From: a virus
Reading direction: 5' to 3' (one strand)
Length of the DNA: 64,000 nt
IMG/VR virus record: IMGVR_UViG_3300020477_001447
Location: 1 to 64,000 of that record
In this document: piece after piece, positions 37,909-47,611 of the stretch
Position numbering within the stretch: the first letter of the stretch is position 1
Layout of the letters: each line of letters starts with the position of its first letter
Position numbers and translations under genes: made by a program
Notes under the pieces: generated by a model
Told to the model about the DNA's origin: nothing
Seen by the model: only the letters and a program-made list of their open reading frames with translations
Databases searched by the model: none

Positions 37909-39989
37909 GAAAAAAGATATTAGTTAAAGGCCCAGCCTTATCTCGTTCTGGGTATGGAGAGCAAACACGGTTTGCACTACGCTCCCTTCGCAGTCAAGAA
38001 GAAAAATATGATATTTATCTACAAAATATTCCGTGGGGTCAAACTGGGTGGATTTTTGATGATAACGAAGAGCGCACTTGGATTGATGCTTGTTTGGCTA
38101 AAAGTGTAGAATATGTTGCAGCAGGCGGCAAGTTCGACATGTCATTACAGGTTACAATACCAAATGAGTGGGAAAAATTAGCACCAGTGAACATAGGATA
38201 TACTGCCGGGATAGAAACAAATCAAATTTCACCAGCATGGATTGAAAAGACTGAAGTAGTTGATAAGATCATAACAATTTCAGAACACTCTAAGGATGGA
38301 TTCCTAAACACAGTATATGATGTACAAAATAAAGAAACTGGCCAAGTAGTAAAGGGTTACAGGTGTGAAACACCAGTAGAGGTGGTACACTATCCAGTAC
38401 GAAACGTTAAGCCGGCGAAACTAGATCTAGAACTAGAAAATGATTTTAACTTTTTAGTTTTAGCTCAGTGGGGTGTTAGAAAAAACCTAGAAAATACAAT
38501 ACGTTGGTTTGTTGAAGAGTTTATTGATAGAGATGTTGGCTTGGTTATTAAGACTAATGCCGCAAATGACTCTATTATGGACAGAGACCACTGCGAAAAA
38601 AGATTACAAGAGCTTTTGAGTGAGTATGAAAATAGGCAGTGCAAGGTTTATATGATCCACGGCACAATGAAAGAAGATGAGCTGGCTGGTCTTTACAATC
38701 ATCCTAAAATAAAAGCACTAATATCACTGACGCACGGTGAAGGCTACGGCTTGCCAATTTTTGAAGCCGCGTATTATGGTCTTCCAGTTATAACCGCTGG
38801 TTGGTCCGGACACGTTGATTTCTTATCAGCTCCGGTTAAAGAGAAGAACAAAAAAGTTAAAGTTAAGCCACTTTATGCAAAGGTAGACTTTGATGTAAAA
38901 CGTATTCAAAAAGAAGCTCGCTGGGAAGGTGTTATTGAGAAAAGGTCTGAATGGTGTTACCCGCGAGAAGGCAGCGCAAAGATGCGCATGCGCGAGGTTT
39001 ATAAAAGTCATGGAAGATTTAAGAGCAATGCACGAAAACTACAATCGTGGATCTTAGAAAATTTCACAGAAGAACAGAAGTATGAGCAATTTGCTAATGC
39101 TGTTTGTGACGAGAAGATTGATTTAGACTGTGATTATGTTTTTGTTAGTGACAGATTTGCTGATCAGGCCCCTGGCGGCGCAGAGTTAAGTTTTCAGGCT
39201 GTTATAGATACAGCCCCCGGAAAACATCTAAAACTAAACGCCTCAGATGTTAGTGAAAGCTTAATAGATACATTAAAAGATAAAACTTGGATTTTCTCTA
39301 ATTTTACAGCGATGGATAAATCCCTCGTTCCAAAGATCGCAGAAAACCTGAAGTATTACTTTATAGAATCAGATTATAAATACTGTGAACATAGATTACC
39401 ACAGCTGTGTCAGATCTTCAATGGTGGAGAGGACTGCGTTTGTGTCGAAAAGGACTCAGGTCAGTTGATTAAATTGTTCTGTGATAACGCACAGTTGTTG
39501 TTTTTCCGTTCCGAGAACCAACGCGCACATCACTTAAGTGCTCTGGATCTAAAAAAGAAGGACACTAGGATCATGTCTGCGGTCTTTACGGACGATGTAT
39601 TAAATTATATTCAAGCATTGCGCAAGGAATTTCTTAATAAGAAAGTAGATGTGTGGGTTGTCAGTTCTTCGCCTTCGTGGGTTAAGGGACATCAGGCTTC
39701 GAAGAAGTGGTGTGAAGAAAACAACAAACAAGTATTTGAGCTACATGGTAAGTCTTATAAGGAATCCCTTGCTTGTTTAGCACAGGCCCGCGGCCTCTGC
39801 GCACTCCCGCCAGGGTATGATACTTGTCCACGAATGGTTATTGAAGCGAAGTTGTTGGGTTGTGAACTGCAGTTAAACGAGAACGTTTTGCATGCTGATG
39901 AAAAGTGGTTCGCTACAGATGACATTGAAGCAATAGAAGCACACTTAAGATCAGTGGTGCCAACATTCTGGAAGGAAGTTTCAGTTTAA
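37905..39989 (+). CDS. Two-domain glycosyltransferase (fused GT-B units)
   Basis: ATG 37905 (ATGA with the previous stop) is used instead of an upstream frame. 694 residues: residues about 1-400 are a GT4-like unit (GPALSRSGYGEQTRFAL, LVLAQWGVRKNLENTI, HGEGYGLPIFEAAYYGLPVI with the E-x(7)-E). Residues about 410-694 are a second GT-B-like unit (VFVSDRFADQAPGGAELSFQ, then VVSSSPSWVKG, LPPGYDTCPRMVIEAKLLGC). Such fusions can make two linkages in one chain. Function is predicted glycan synthesis, specificity unknown. Confidence 0.75.
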   Translation: MRKKILVKGPALSRSGYGEQTRFALRSLRSQEEKYDIYLQNIPWGQTGWIFDDNEERTWIDACLAKSVEYVAAGGKFDMSLQVTIPNEWEKLAPVNIGYTAGIETNQISPAWIEKTEVVDKIITISEHSKDGFLNTVYDVQNKETGQVVKGYRCETPVEVVHYPVRNVKPAKLDLELENDFNFLVLAQWGVRKNLENTIRWFVEEFIDRDVGLVIKTNAANDSIMDRDHCEKRLQELLSEYENRQCKVYMIHGTMKEDELAGLYNHPKIKALISLTHGEGYGLPIFEAAYYGLPVITAGWSGHVDFLSAPVKEKNKKVKVKPLYAKVDFDVKRIQKEARWEGVIEKRSEWCYPREGSAKMRMREVYKSHGRFKSNARKLQSWILENFTEEQKYEQFANAVCDEKIDLDCDYVFVSDRFADQAPGGAELSFQAVIDTAPGKHLKLNASDVSESLIDTLKDKTWIFSNFTAMDKSLVPKIAENLKYYFIESDYKYCEHRLPQLCQIFNGGEDCVCVEKDSGQLIKLFCDNAQLLFFRSENQRAHHLSALDLKKKDTRIMSAVFTDDVLNYIQALRKEFLNKKVDVWVVSSSPSWVKGHQASKKWCEENNKQVFELHGKSYKESLACLAQARGLCALPPGYDTCPRMVIEAKLLGCELQLNENVLHADEKWFATDDIEAIEAHLRSVVPTFWKEVSV

Positions 39990-39990
39990 T

Positions 39991-40743
39991 ATGACAGATC
40001 CTCATTTTAAAATTGTTACATCGATGTACAATGTTGAAAGCTGGATCAAAAGAACAGCGTTGAGCGTCAAGAATCAAAATTATACAAACTTTCAATGTGT
40101 GTTTGTTGATGACGCCTCCACTGACAAAACTGTTGAGATCTTAGAGGAGCTTGTTGGGGACGATGACAGATTCGCAATTCTTAAGAATTCGGATAAGAAA
40201 TATTCCCTAGGAAGAATATACGAGGGTATAGAACACGCTAAGCCACAAGATGAAGATATTATTCTCAGTGTAGACGGGGATGACTGGTTAGCAACAAAGA
40301 ACGTTTTAACTTACCTTAAGGACTTCTACGAGAAGGAACAATGCTGGATGACCTACGGAAGCTACATGGAGTTTCCAACTGGTATGAAGGGAATTGAAGC
40401 TTCTGCCTACTCTCCTGCGGTTATTCAAAGTAACACATATCGTACTGATCGTTGGCGAGCATCCCATTTAAGAACATTTAAATACAAGCTTTGGAAGAAT
40501 ATCAAGAAAGAAGATCTCTTAGATTGGAATGGGGATTTCTTTAAAACAACTATTGACAAAGCATTTATGTACCCTATGTTAGAGATGTCGGGTGACCGCG
40601 CCAAGTATATCGATGAGATACTTTATGTGTATAACTTGACCAATCCGCTTAATGTCCACAAAGCGCGCAGAGATCTGCAATTAAAAACAAATGATTATTT
40701 GAGAGGTAAAAAGGCATATGACCGCAAAGACGTACTGCATTAA
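39991..40743 (+). CDS. GT2-type glycosyltransferase
   Basis: 250 residues. GT-A fold start: FKIVTSMYNVESWIKRTALS, then FVDDASTDKTVEIL and SVDGDDWLA (the DxD metal site), as in GT2 enzymes such as SpsA. It ends in a variable helical tail. It overlaps the following methyltransferase by 26 bases. Confidence 0.85.
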   Translation: MTDPHFKIVTSMYNVESWIKRTALSVKNQNYTNFQCVFVDDASTDKTVEILEELVGDDDRFAILKNSDKKYSLGRIYEGIEHAKPQDEDIILSVDGDDWLATKNVLTYLKDFYEKEQCWMTYGSYMEFPTGMKGIEASAYSPAVIQSNTYRTDRWRASHLRTFKYKLWKNIKKEDLLDWNGDFFKTTIDKAFMYPMLEMSGDRAKYIDEILYVYNLTNPLNVHKARRDLQLKTNDYLRGKKAYDRKDVLH

Positions 40744-41338
40744 AGAAGGATATGTTACGAGAGACGAATATATCCAGAATATACAAATAGGATCTGGAGA
40801 CAAGTTTCAAGATCGAGTATACGCAAAGGCTCGCGAAGTTTGTGAGCGCAATAACTGCATGACTGTTTTAGATATTGGATGCGGATCTGGCTATAAACTG
40901 ATAAAATATTTTAGTGATAAAATTTTTTTAGGATTAGAACTAGAGCCAAACTTAAGTTGGCTCAAAGAAACTTACCCACACTATCACTTTCAACTCTCTG
41001 ACTTCGACAACCCTCCCGGTGGTCGTTTTGATTTGGTTATTTGCTCTGATGTTATTGAACACCTTTTAGATCCGGATCAATTATTAGAGTTTGTACAAAA
41101 ATTAAATTTTGGTACGTTTGTAGTTTCCACTCCGGAGAGGGATAACATGCAGTTATTACAAAAAGGATTTACCTGGGATGGACCTCCTCATAACCAGTAT
41201 CACGTTAGAGAGTGGACAGAGGATGAATTTGAACAGTACATTTCTGAAACATTTAACATACAAGAACAAGTATTAACAAAAGGCGAAGAGGTCAGCACAG
41301 TAAATGAATGTCAGATCGTTGTTGCAACTAGAAAATGA
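40718..41338 (+). CDS. SAM-dependent methyltransferase (class I)
   Basis: 206 residues. Motif I VLDIGCGSGYKL, acidic motif II GLELEP, and FDLVICSDVIEHLLDPD (post-II/motif III). A typical Rossmann methyltransferase for small molecules or sugars, often found in O-antigen clusters. Substrate unknown. The gene starts inside the end of the GT2 gene and the next starts inside its own stop, so translation is coupled. Confidence 0.8.
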   Translation: MTAKTYCIKEGYVTRDEYIQNIQIGSGDKFQDRVYAKAREVCERNNCMTVLDIGCGSGYKLIKYFSDKIFLGLELEPNLSWLKETYPHYHFQLSDFDNPPGGRFDLVICSDVIEHLLDPDQLLEFVQKLNFGTFVVSTPERDNMQLLQKGFTWDGPPHNQYHVREWTEDEFEQYISETFNIQEQVLTKGEEVSTVNECQIVVATRK

Positions 41339-42243
41339 AAATCTTTTTAGATAATGTAAATCTGAATTCAACTAGTGGGCCAAACCACTTTGGTACAAAA
41401 CTAAACAAGTATATTAGTCGTCTTGGTGCGACTTGCACAACTAATCTTGATGAATCAAGTTTGGATGTACAGCTGTCATTTATTGAATCAATTCAAAATT
41501 CTAATTTGCCATTAGTTCAAAGATTAGATGGTATCTATTTTGATATTGATACTGATAACAAACTCATGAATTCAAATTTACAGAAAACATACGAGAATTC
41601 TGCAGGTGTTATATTCCAGTCTGAATACTGCAGAGACTTATGTTTTAAATATTTAGGTGCGCATGATAACCATACTGTCATTCATAATGGCGCAGACTAT
41701 GAGTTGATTGATGAGATAGAACCTCTTCAAGATTCGCTCCTTGATAAGTTTGATACAGTTTGGACCTGTGCCAGCCGTTGGCGACCTTGGAAGCGATTAA
41801 GGCAAAATGTTGAATATTTTATTAATTTTTCTGGAGAGAACGATTGCTTAGTAGTTGCCGGTAACCCCCCCGACGATGAGGTGGTAAAGCACAACAGAGT
41901 GTTCTATGTGGGGCGCTTACCTGTTGACATACTGTTTTCTTTATATAAGAGGTCTAAGTATTTTATACACTTAGCAAGATATGACGCTTGTCCAAACGTT
42001 GTTGTTGACGCAAGAGCTAGTGGGTGTCAGATTATTTGTTCTTCGCTGGCTGGAACTAAAGAGGTCGCCGGCCCAAATGCTTTGGTAGTTGAAGATGTGC
42101 CGTGGGACTTAGAGCCCGTCAGCACATCACGAATACCAGATATTAAGTTTGATAATGTAACAAAGAACACATACAATACAAATATTGATATGACCTTTGT
42201 TGCAAAAAATTACTTAAACTTTTTACAAAAAACTTTACAATAG
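41335..42243 (+). CDS. Glycosyltransferase (GT4-like)
   Basis: 302 residues. Gly-rich acceptor loop (LNSTSGPNHFGTKLNKY), FQSEYCRDLCFKY and VIHNGADYELI typical of GT4 starts, then the donor domain with RWRPWKRLRQ and ARYDACPNVVVDARASGCQI in place of the usual E-x(7)-E. It may use an unusual donor. Part of the glycan operon with overlapping borders. Confidence 0.7.
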   Translation: MKIFLDNVNLNSTSGPNHFGTKLNKYISRLGATCTTNLDESSLDVQLSFIESIQNSNLPLVQRLDGIYFDIDTDNKLMNSNLQKTYENSAGVIFQSEYCRDLCFKYLGAHDNHTVIHNGADYELIDEIEPLQDSLLDKFDTVWTCASRWRPWKRLRQNVEYFINFSGENDCLVVAGNPPDDEVVKHNRVFYVGRLPVDILFSLYKRSKYFIHLARYDACPNVVVDARASGCQIICSSLAGTKEVAGPNALVVEDVPWDLEPVSTSRIPDIKFDNVTKNTYNTNIDMTFVAKNYLNFLQKTLQ

Positions 42244-42250
42244 GATTATT

Positions 42251-43099
42251 ATGTTACTACAAAAACAAGTTGATAAATTTATCATGAATTTGAATGTCGC
42301 TGATGGCGGCATTTCTAATGTTCTCTATCACGTTGGTGAGAGAGAATTGGCATTTATGTCTCTTTTGCGCGAAACCGTTGAAGAGGGAATGACATGCGTG
42401 GACCTAGGAAGCAATATTGGTTATACAACCCTTTTTATGCTAGACAAGGTGGGTGAAACGGGCAGGGTGTATGCTATTGAACCCGATCCAAACAACCTAG
42501 GGCTTCTGCAAAGCAACATACGCCAAAATAATTACACCTCTATATGCGAGGTTACGCAGTGTGCAATATCAGATACAGATGGTCAGTTAGATTTCTGGCA
42601 GGCTAGTGCTCCAAACTTGAGCAGTATTACTAAGCACAAGAACAGCACCCATAAGATTACAGTTGATTCATTCTGTCTTAACACTTTCTTATCTAGTCGT
42701 GAATATCCAAACTTTCTTAAGATGGATGTTGAAGGCGGGGAAGTTAAGATCTTTGAAGGAGGTTTAGACTATTTTACCAAAAATAGAGGTACAACTCATT
42801 TCTTGGTGGAGGTCCACCCAGCAACTTATAATGAAGAGAATGATTTTGAAGCAATCCTAAAAAAGTATTTCGAAATAGGATTTAGCCCAAAGTATGTTGT
42901 AACAACTCCAGTTCCGCAACCTACCTTGTTCGCAGAGGCCGGATACACACCTGCCCGTACTGTAGAAACAGATGGATTTCATCGTGGAGTATATGACGAT
43001 ATATCAAATGAGCACTTGTTAGAGTTTGCCTGCAGGGAGCACCAAGAGGGTCGCAGTAAGAAGATCGTTAGAAGTTTCATGCTTTCACGCGAGGAATAG
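42251..43099 (+). CDS. FkbM-family methyltransferase
   Basis: 282 residues. CVDLGSNIGYTTLFML (motif I of FkbM), VYAIEPDPNNL (motif II), ITVDSFCLNTFL, and FLKMDVEGGEVKIFEG, the family's DVEGxE hallmark. Members O-methylate sugars and other hydroxyls. In this block it would cap or decorate the glycan. Confidence 0.85.
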   Translation: MLLQKQVDKFIMNLNVADGGISNVLYHVGERELAFMSLLRETVEEGMTCVDLGSNIGYTTLFMLDKVGETGRVYAIEPDPNNLGLLQSNIRQNNYTSICEVTQCAISDTDGQLDFWQASAPNLSSITKHKNSTHKITVDSFCLNTFLSSREYPNFLKMDVEGGEVKIFEGGLDYFTKNRGTTHFLVEVHPATYNEENDFEAILKKYFEIGFSPKYVVTTPVPQPTLFAEAGYTPARTVETDGFHRGVYDDISNEHLLEFACREHQEGRSKKIVRSFMLSREE

Positions 43100-43105
43100 C
43101 TTTAA

Positions 43106-43798
43106 ATGTATTTTGAAAAAGGCTTGAATGATTTTGGTATTGTTCTGAAGGGGGCTAGTGTAGCGAGGTTACCAAAGATAGTTGATAACTATCAAGATTG
43201 CTACATGGTTAATAATTTTGATCGCAATGCGGACAACAATGACTCTGAGTGGACCTTAGTAGCCCCCTTGCTCTCTGGTAAGAACGTTGCTCATTTTGTC
43301 AATAGACTAGAGACAGCACCGCTTTTAAAAGAACATTATGAAGAATTAAATATTAAGCACATTCAATTTACAAAAACCCAACTAGATCAGCGCCTATCCG
43401 ACATGAAAGGTTTGTACGAAAGTTATAACCTAACCTGTCACACACTCCCAGAGGAACTGTTAGAATATAACAGTTTCTTTACGGACAAATACTATATGCG
43501 ACCCGGGGACTCCAACTACGCGGAGAAGCATCCAAATACTGGTGTACTATCAATTATTTACGCAGCTCATATTTTAAAACCTAAAAACTTATGGATAGCT
43601 GGTTTAGATTTTTATCAAAACGATTATCTTTTCCGACGACCGTGGATTGCACCATTGAAAAATCAGCAGTTAAAAATGAGAAATACTCAAATGGTAGAAC
43701 ATTTTGTAGAGGTAATAAAAAAGCATCCAGACATCAATTTTAAAATGATTACAAATGCGAATCTGCCTCCATTGCAAAATTTGGAGATTATAGAATGA
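43106..43798 (+). CDS. Sialyltransferase-like protein (GT42/CstI-like)
   Basis: 230 residues. IVLKGASVARLPKI and CYMVNNFD at the start, and NTGVLSIIYAAHILKPKNLWIAGLDFYQND near the end, follow the arrangement of Campylobacter Cst-type sialyltransferases (GNGPSL..., SGVYM...GYKEIYLSGIDFYQ). This makes transfer of a CMP-activated nonulosonic acid a fair prediction. The next gene is of a second sialyltransferase type. Identification is by motif reading and deserves a profile search. Confidence 0.6.
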   Translation: MYFEKGLNDFGIVLKGASVARLPKIVDNYQDCYMVNNFDRNADNNDSEWTLVAPLLSGKNVAHFVNRLETAPLLKEHYEELNIKHIQFTKTQLDQRLSDMKGLYESYNLTCHTLPEELLEYNSFFTDKYYMRPGDSNYAEKHPNTGVLSIIYAAHILKPKNLWIAGLDFYQNDYLFRRPWIAPLKNQQLKMRNTQMVEHFVEVIKKHPDINFKMITNANLPPLQNLEIIE

Positions 43799-44571
43799 CA
43801 ATTCAAAATTTTTTAGAAAAGATTAAGCCGAATAAAGAATACAATGATTATCTTAGTGGTAAGCGGGTGGCGATTGTCGGCCCATCAAAACATATGTTGG
43901 CTTATGATGCCGGCACCTTAATTGATGATTATGATGTGGTTATTCGAATGAAGTGGGTAGATATCCTACCTTTGGCAGAACACTGTGATGGAAAATATGT
44001 CAAGCATGTTGGCAGCAAGACAGACGTTGTTTATGGCAACAGGTTCTTAATTGTCAACAATATGATGCAGGAGTATTTGGAATACTTTAAAAAATCAGGC
44101 ATTGATCATTATAGGATCCCTGATAATAAAATTTCAAATCACTTCTTTTCGAAAGACTTAGCTTGCGGAACAACATATACAGAGTATTCTTGCGGAGAGT
44201 TTGGTGTACAATACCAGCAATCACTAGGAACTTCAGATACAAGATATTGGCCGCAAACAGGAACAGTAGCGATCATGGAAGCAATTGCTAGTGATGCCGC
44301 CGAGGTTTTTATTAGTGGCATAACAATGTATCATGGCGGGGGTCACATTTTTCAAAAGAATAAAAACCCAACTCACAATCAACCGATAGTTGGAAAACAT
44401 CACGGCGTGCTAGAATTATCAATGTTGATAGATTGTTTTGATCTGCCAGAAAATCAGGGGAGAATAAGGGTTGATGAATTTTTGTACAATATTATGAACT
44501 TTCATAAGCAAGGCACCCCAACAAAAGAGATTACAAAGATTATAAATAAGCGTGTAAATGATTTGGTATGA
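43795..44571 (+). CDS. Sialyltransferase-like protein (GT29-like)
   Basis: 258 residues. RVAIVGPSKHML (the G-x-S/GPS loop), DYDVVIRMKW and then PQTGTVAIMEAIASDAAEVFISGITMY match GT29-like bacterial and phage proteins with the sialyl-motif style L-x-x-x-x-D-V-V-I-R. It sits directly between the Cst-like gene and the CMP-sugar synthetase with ATGA overlaps. Use of a CMP-nonulosonate donor is predicted. Confidence 0.65.
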   Translation: MTIQNFLEKIKPNKEYNDYLSGKRVAIVGPSKHMLAYDAGTLIDDYDVVIRMKWVDILPLAEHCDGKYVKHVGSKTDVVYGNRFLIVNNMMQEYLEYFKKSGIDHYRIPDNKISNHFFSKDLACGTTYTEYSCGEFGVQYQQSLGTSDTRYWPQTGTVAIMEAIASDAAEVFISGITMYHGGGHIFQKNKNPTHNQPIVGKHHGVLELSMLIDCFDLPENQGRIRVDEFLYNIMNFHKQGTPTKEITKIINKRVNDLV

Positions 44572-45245
44572 TAGGCAACAAAAAAGTTTTAGCAGTCACC
44601 CTCGCCCGCGGTGGCTCGAAAAAGATTCCAAGAAAAAACATAATAGATATTAATGGAAAGCCTCTGTTGGGCTACACAACAGAAGTAGTACAAAAAAGCA
44701 AGTATGTTGATGCGCATATCGTGTCGACAGATGATACAGAAATATCTATTGTAGCACAATTGTGTGGAGCCTCAGTACATATGAGAGATCCATCTTTAGC
44801 CTTAGACACTACAACTTCTGCTGCAGCACTTTTAGATGTGGCAAAAAAACATCCAGATTACGACTATGTGGTTGAAGTAATGGCAACAAATCCATTAAAA
44901 ACCACAGAAGACCTTGACAACGTAATAAAAAAGCTTTATGATACTGGTGCAGACTCTGTTGTGTCGGTGGTTAGAATATGGGACCAGCACCCTTCTAGAG
45001 TTAAATATATTAAGGACGATAAGCTAATGGACTTTTATCCAGAAATACCAGAGTCCCGCCGGCAGGATTTGACACCAGCAGCGTATGTTCGCAATGGCAG
45101 TATCTATGCAACAACTATGAAATCATTTTTGGAGCACAAAGTTCGTTTAGGTCCGGACACGCGACCACATATTATGTCAGAAGAGAACACAATTAACATT
45201 GATGAGCCTAGGGATTTAGAATTAGCGAGAATTTTATTAAAATGA
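44568..45245 (+). CDS. neuA: CMP-nonulosonate (sialic acid) cytidylyltransferase, copy 1
   Basis: 225 residues. Begins KVLAVTLARGGSKKIPRKNI, the P-loop-like start of NeuA/KdsB-type cytidylyltransferases. It contains STDDTEISIVAQ, LALDTTTSA, VVEVMATNPLKTTEDLD and YVRNGSIYATT with the INIDEPRDLELA ending. These match NeuA/PseF/LegF. The product would be CMP-sialic, pseudaminic or legionaminic acid, which the two transferases upstream could use. Confidence 0.85.
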   Translation: MIGNKKVLAVTLARGGSKKIPRKNIIDINGKPLLGYTTEVVQKSKYVDAHIVSTDDTEISIVAQLCGASVHMRDPSLALDTTTSAAALLDVAKKHPDYDYVVEVMATNPLKTTEDLDNVIKKLYDTGADSVVSVVRIWDQHPSRVKYIKDDKLMDFYPEIPESRRQDLTPAAYVRNGSIYATTMKSFLEHKVRLGPDTRPHIMSEENTINIDEPRDLELARILLK

Positions 45246-46174
45246 AAATTATATGCATAACTCCAATCACAGACACGATGATGGAAAACCTCCAGAGCCG
45301 CGGCAGCGTAACATATTGTCCAAATATTAACAAAAACGACCTGTCAGTTGCTCTACAAGAGGGTTATGACGTAATCTTTACCAACCCTAACAAGCAGGGG
45401 TTTATGCTCGATAAAGAGCTTCTGGGGCCCTCTAGCGTGTCTGTTATATGTACAGCATCCACTGGGACGAACCATATTGACAAAAAATACTGCGAAAGTA
45501 ACGATATTACTGTGCTTTCCATAACGACTGATTATCACTTACTCAGGAAAATTACATCTACAGCTGAGCACTCTTTTGGGCTTATGTTATCGTTATTGAG
45601 AAATGTCCCCCGCGCACAGCAGTCTGTATTAGATGGTGGCTGGAACTGGGAGCCCTTTTTGGGCCGACAAATTAATTCATTAAAAGTTGGAATTGTTGGC
45701 TTTGGCCGCCTAGGCGAAATGATGGCTCACTACTGTGACTCATTCGGCGCCGGCGTTTATATACATGATCCTTATAAGAGTTCTAAATTTAGATATATGC
45801 AGTCTCAGTCGTTGGAATCTTTGTTTAAAACATGCGACGTTGTTTCTTTACATGTACATGTCACAGATGAGACGCGACATTTTATTAACAAAGAGCTATT
45901 GCAAAATATAACATCTCCTGTATACTTGATTAACACCTCTCGCGGAGAAGTTGTTGATGAAAAAGATATTGTATCTATGTTAGAATCAGGTAAACTAGCC
46001 GGCTATGCTACAGATGTTGTTGAAAACGAATTTGACAATATTAACGATAGCCCGATCATCCAACGAATGGATGATCTAAACATCATTGTAACTCCACATA
46101 TTGGTGGAATGACTAGTGACGCAAGAGAGTTGGCTTATAATGGAGCGATTAACAAATTGGAGAATTTAACATGA
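45242..46174 (+). CDS. D-2-hydroxyacid dehydrogenase
   Basis: 310 residues. NAD-binding Rossmann motif VGIVGFGRLGEMMAHY, VVSLHVHVTDETRHFI, INTSRGEVVDEKDI (Arg), and VTPHIGGMTSDA (His of the catalytic pair) are all in place. Family includes SerA and glyoxylate reductases. Within a sugar cluster it may make a hydroxyacid substituent or reduce a keto acid precursor. Overlaps both neighbours, so it is co-translated with the sialic-acid genes. Confidence 0.85.
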   Translation: MKIICITPITDTMMENLQSRGSVTYCPNINKNDLSVALQEGYDVIFTNPNKQGFMLDKELLGPSSVSVICTASTGTNHIDKKYCESNDITVLSITTDYHLLRKITSTAEHSFGLMLSLLRNVPRAQQSVLDGGWNWEPFLGRQINSLKVGIVGFGRLGEMMAHYCDSFGAGVYIHDPYKSSKFRYMQSQSLESLFKTCDVVSLHVHVTDETRHFINKELLQNITSPVYLINTSRGEVVDEKDIVSMLESGKLAGYATDVVENEFDNINDSPIIQRMDDLNIIVTPHIGGMTSDARELAYNGAINKLENLT

Positions 46175-46974
46175 CAGAAATTATTGCTGAAATTGGTTGG
46201 AACCATATGGGAGATTTAGAACTAGCAGAAACTATGATCCGCGCCGCTGCAGAAAATGGTGCGACGTATGCTAAGTTTCAAACTTGGTCTGTTTCGAGAC
46301 TAAAAGATGGTGAGTGGAATCTAGATGGCCGTCGCCAAATCTACGAGAATGCAGAGCTGTCTGCAGACGACCATGTTAGTTTGATTAACCTTTGCGATAA
46401 GCATGGGATTAAATTTCTATCTTCAGTATTTAGCGTGCCTGATGCGGAGTTGTTAGTCGGTTTAAACCAAACTCATGCTGTTAAAATTCCAAGCTTTGAG
46501 TGTAGGAACGTCGAGCTAGTTGATTATTGTAATGAGCACTTTGAGAAGGTTTATATGTCCACAGGTACATCAAAGTGGGCAGAGTTGAGGGAGATGGTAC
46601 CTAGGATTAATAAAGCTGAGCTTGTTTTACTTCATTGTGTATCATCCTACCCATGTGAGCCAAACATGGCAAACATTTCAAAGTTGACAGATTTGAAGGA
46701 ACTGTGTCCACGAATTGGCTATAGCGATCATATTATGGGTGTTGAGTCTGCAAAGGTTGCTTTGGCTTATGGTTTGAATGTAGTTGAGAAACACTTTACA
46801 GTAGACCATGATCTTCCAGGCAGGGATAATAAATTTGCGATATTGCCCGAGGAGTTAGGTGATTTGTCAAGTTTTATTAAGCTGGTTGACCAGATGCATG
46901 AGTATCATGGTCTAGACTATCAGCCGGCTGAAGAGGGTGCAAGAAATGAATACTCAGGTAGGTTCAATGGCTGA
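46171..46974 (+). CDS. neuB: NeuB-like nonulosonic acid synthase (no SAF domain)
   Basis: 267 residues. Starts TEIIAEIGWNHMGDLELAETM, then AAAENGATYAKFQTW (metal and substrate loop), STGTSKWAEL and LLHCVSSYPC, IGYSDHIMGVESAKVALAYG and VVEKHFTVDHDLPGRDNKFAI. These are the NeuB barrel signatures. The usual C-terminal antifreeze-like SAF domain (about 60-70 residues) is absent, as the frame ends at the barrel and a GT2 gene follows. Condenses phosphoenolpyruvate with a 6-carbon sugar to make a nine-carbon acid. Activity without SAF is uncertain. Confidence 0.8.
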   Translation: MTEIIAEIGWNHMGDLELAETMIRAAAENGATYAKFQTWSVSRLKDGEWNLDGRRQIYENAELSADDHVSLINLCDKHGIKFLSSVFSVPDAELLVGLNQTHAVKIPSFECRNVELVDYCNEHFEKVYMSTGTSKWAELREMVPRINKAELVLLHCVSSYPCEPNMANISKLTDLKELCPRIGYSDHIMGVESAKVALAYGLNVVEKHFTVDHDLPGRDNKFAILPEELGDLSSFIKLVDQMHEYHGLDYQPAEEGARNEYSGRFNG

Positions 46975-47611
46975 CAATCTTTCTATTATTATTCGAAATA
47001 GAAATGAAGAAAACTGGATAGGTTATGCGATCCAGTCTTGTTTGGACACGTTTAATGATCCGGAGATCATAATTGTTGATAACAACTCAATTGATCAATC
47101 TATGGAAATCGTTAATGAATTCTGTTTTTCAAACATCAAAATAATGCAAATTGATAATTATTCTCCGGGGCGGTCACTTAACATGGCAGTTCGCGCTGCA
47201 TCGAATGATACAATCTTAGTTTTATCTGCACATAGCGTTATTACAAGGCCCATTAATTTAGATCGAGTTAAATCGAACTTAAGACAGCATGCCGCTGTAT
47301 TTGGAAAGCAGACGCCCGTATATAGGGGCCGTAAGATTACAAAACGGTATGTGTGGTCCCACTTCACAGATGAATCTGTAGTCAACATGTGGTCTGATGC
47401 AGAGGAAAGACACTTTTTACACAATGCTTTTTGTTTTTATGATAAAAGCGTTCTATTAGAGAATAAATTTGATGAGAGACTTTCTGGTAAAGAAGACCGC
47501 TATTGGGCTAACAAGGTTGTTTCTCGTGGTTTCACGTATTTGTATGATGTTGAATTGCAGTGTGACCACCACTGGACCCCAGCCGGAAACACATGGAAGG
47601 GCTTAGGCTAG
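46967..47611 (+). CDS. GT2-type glycosyltransferase
   Basis: ATG 46967 has AGGTAGG just upstream and overlaps the NeuB stop by eight bases; an upstream GTG at 46937 is less likely. 214 residues. GT2 pattern: LSIIIRNRNEENWIGYAIQS, IIIVDNNSIDQSMEI, SPGRSLNMAVRAASND and VLSAHSVI. The Asp in the usual DxD is replaced by SAH, so the metal site is unusual. In the sialic acid block it likely adds another sugar. Confidence 0.75.
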   Translation: MADNLSIIIRNRNEENWIGYAIQSCLDTFNDPEIIIVDNNSIDQSMEIVNEFCFSNIKIMQIDNYSPGRSLNMAVRAASNDTILVLSAHSVITRPINLDRVKSNLRQHAAVFGKQTPVYRGRKITKRYVWSHFTDESVVNMWSDAEERHFLHNAFCFYDKSVLLENKFDERLSGKEDRYWANKVVSRGFTYLYDVELQCDHHWTPAGNTWKGLG

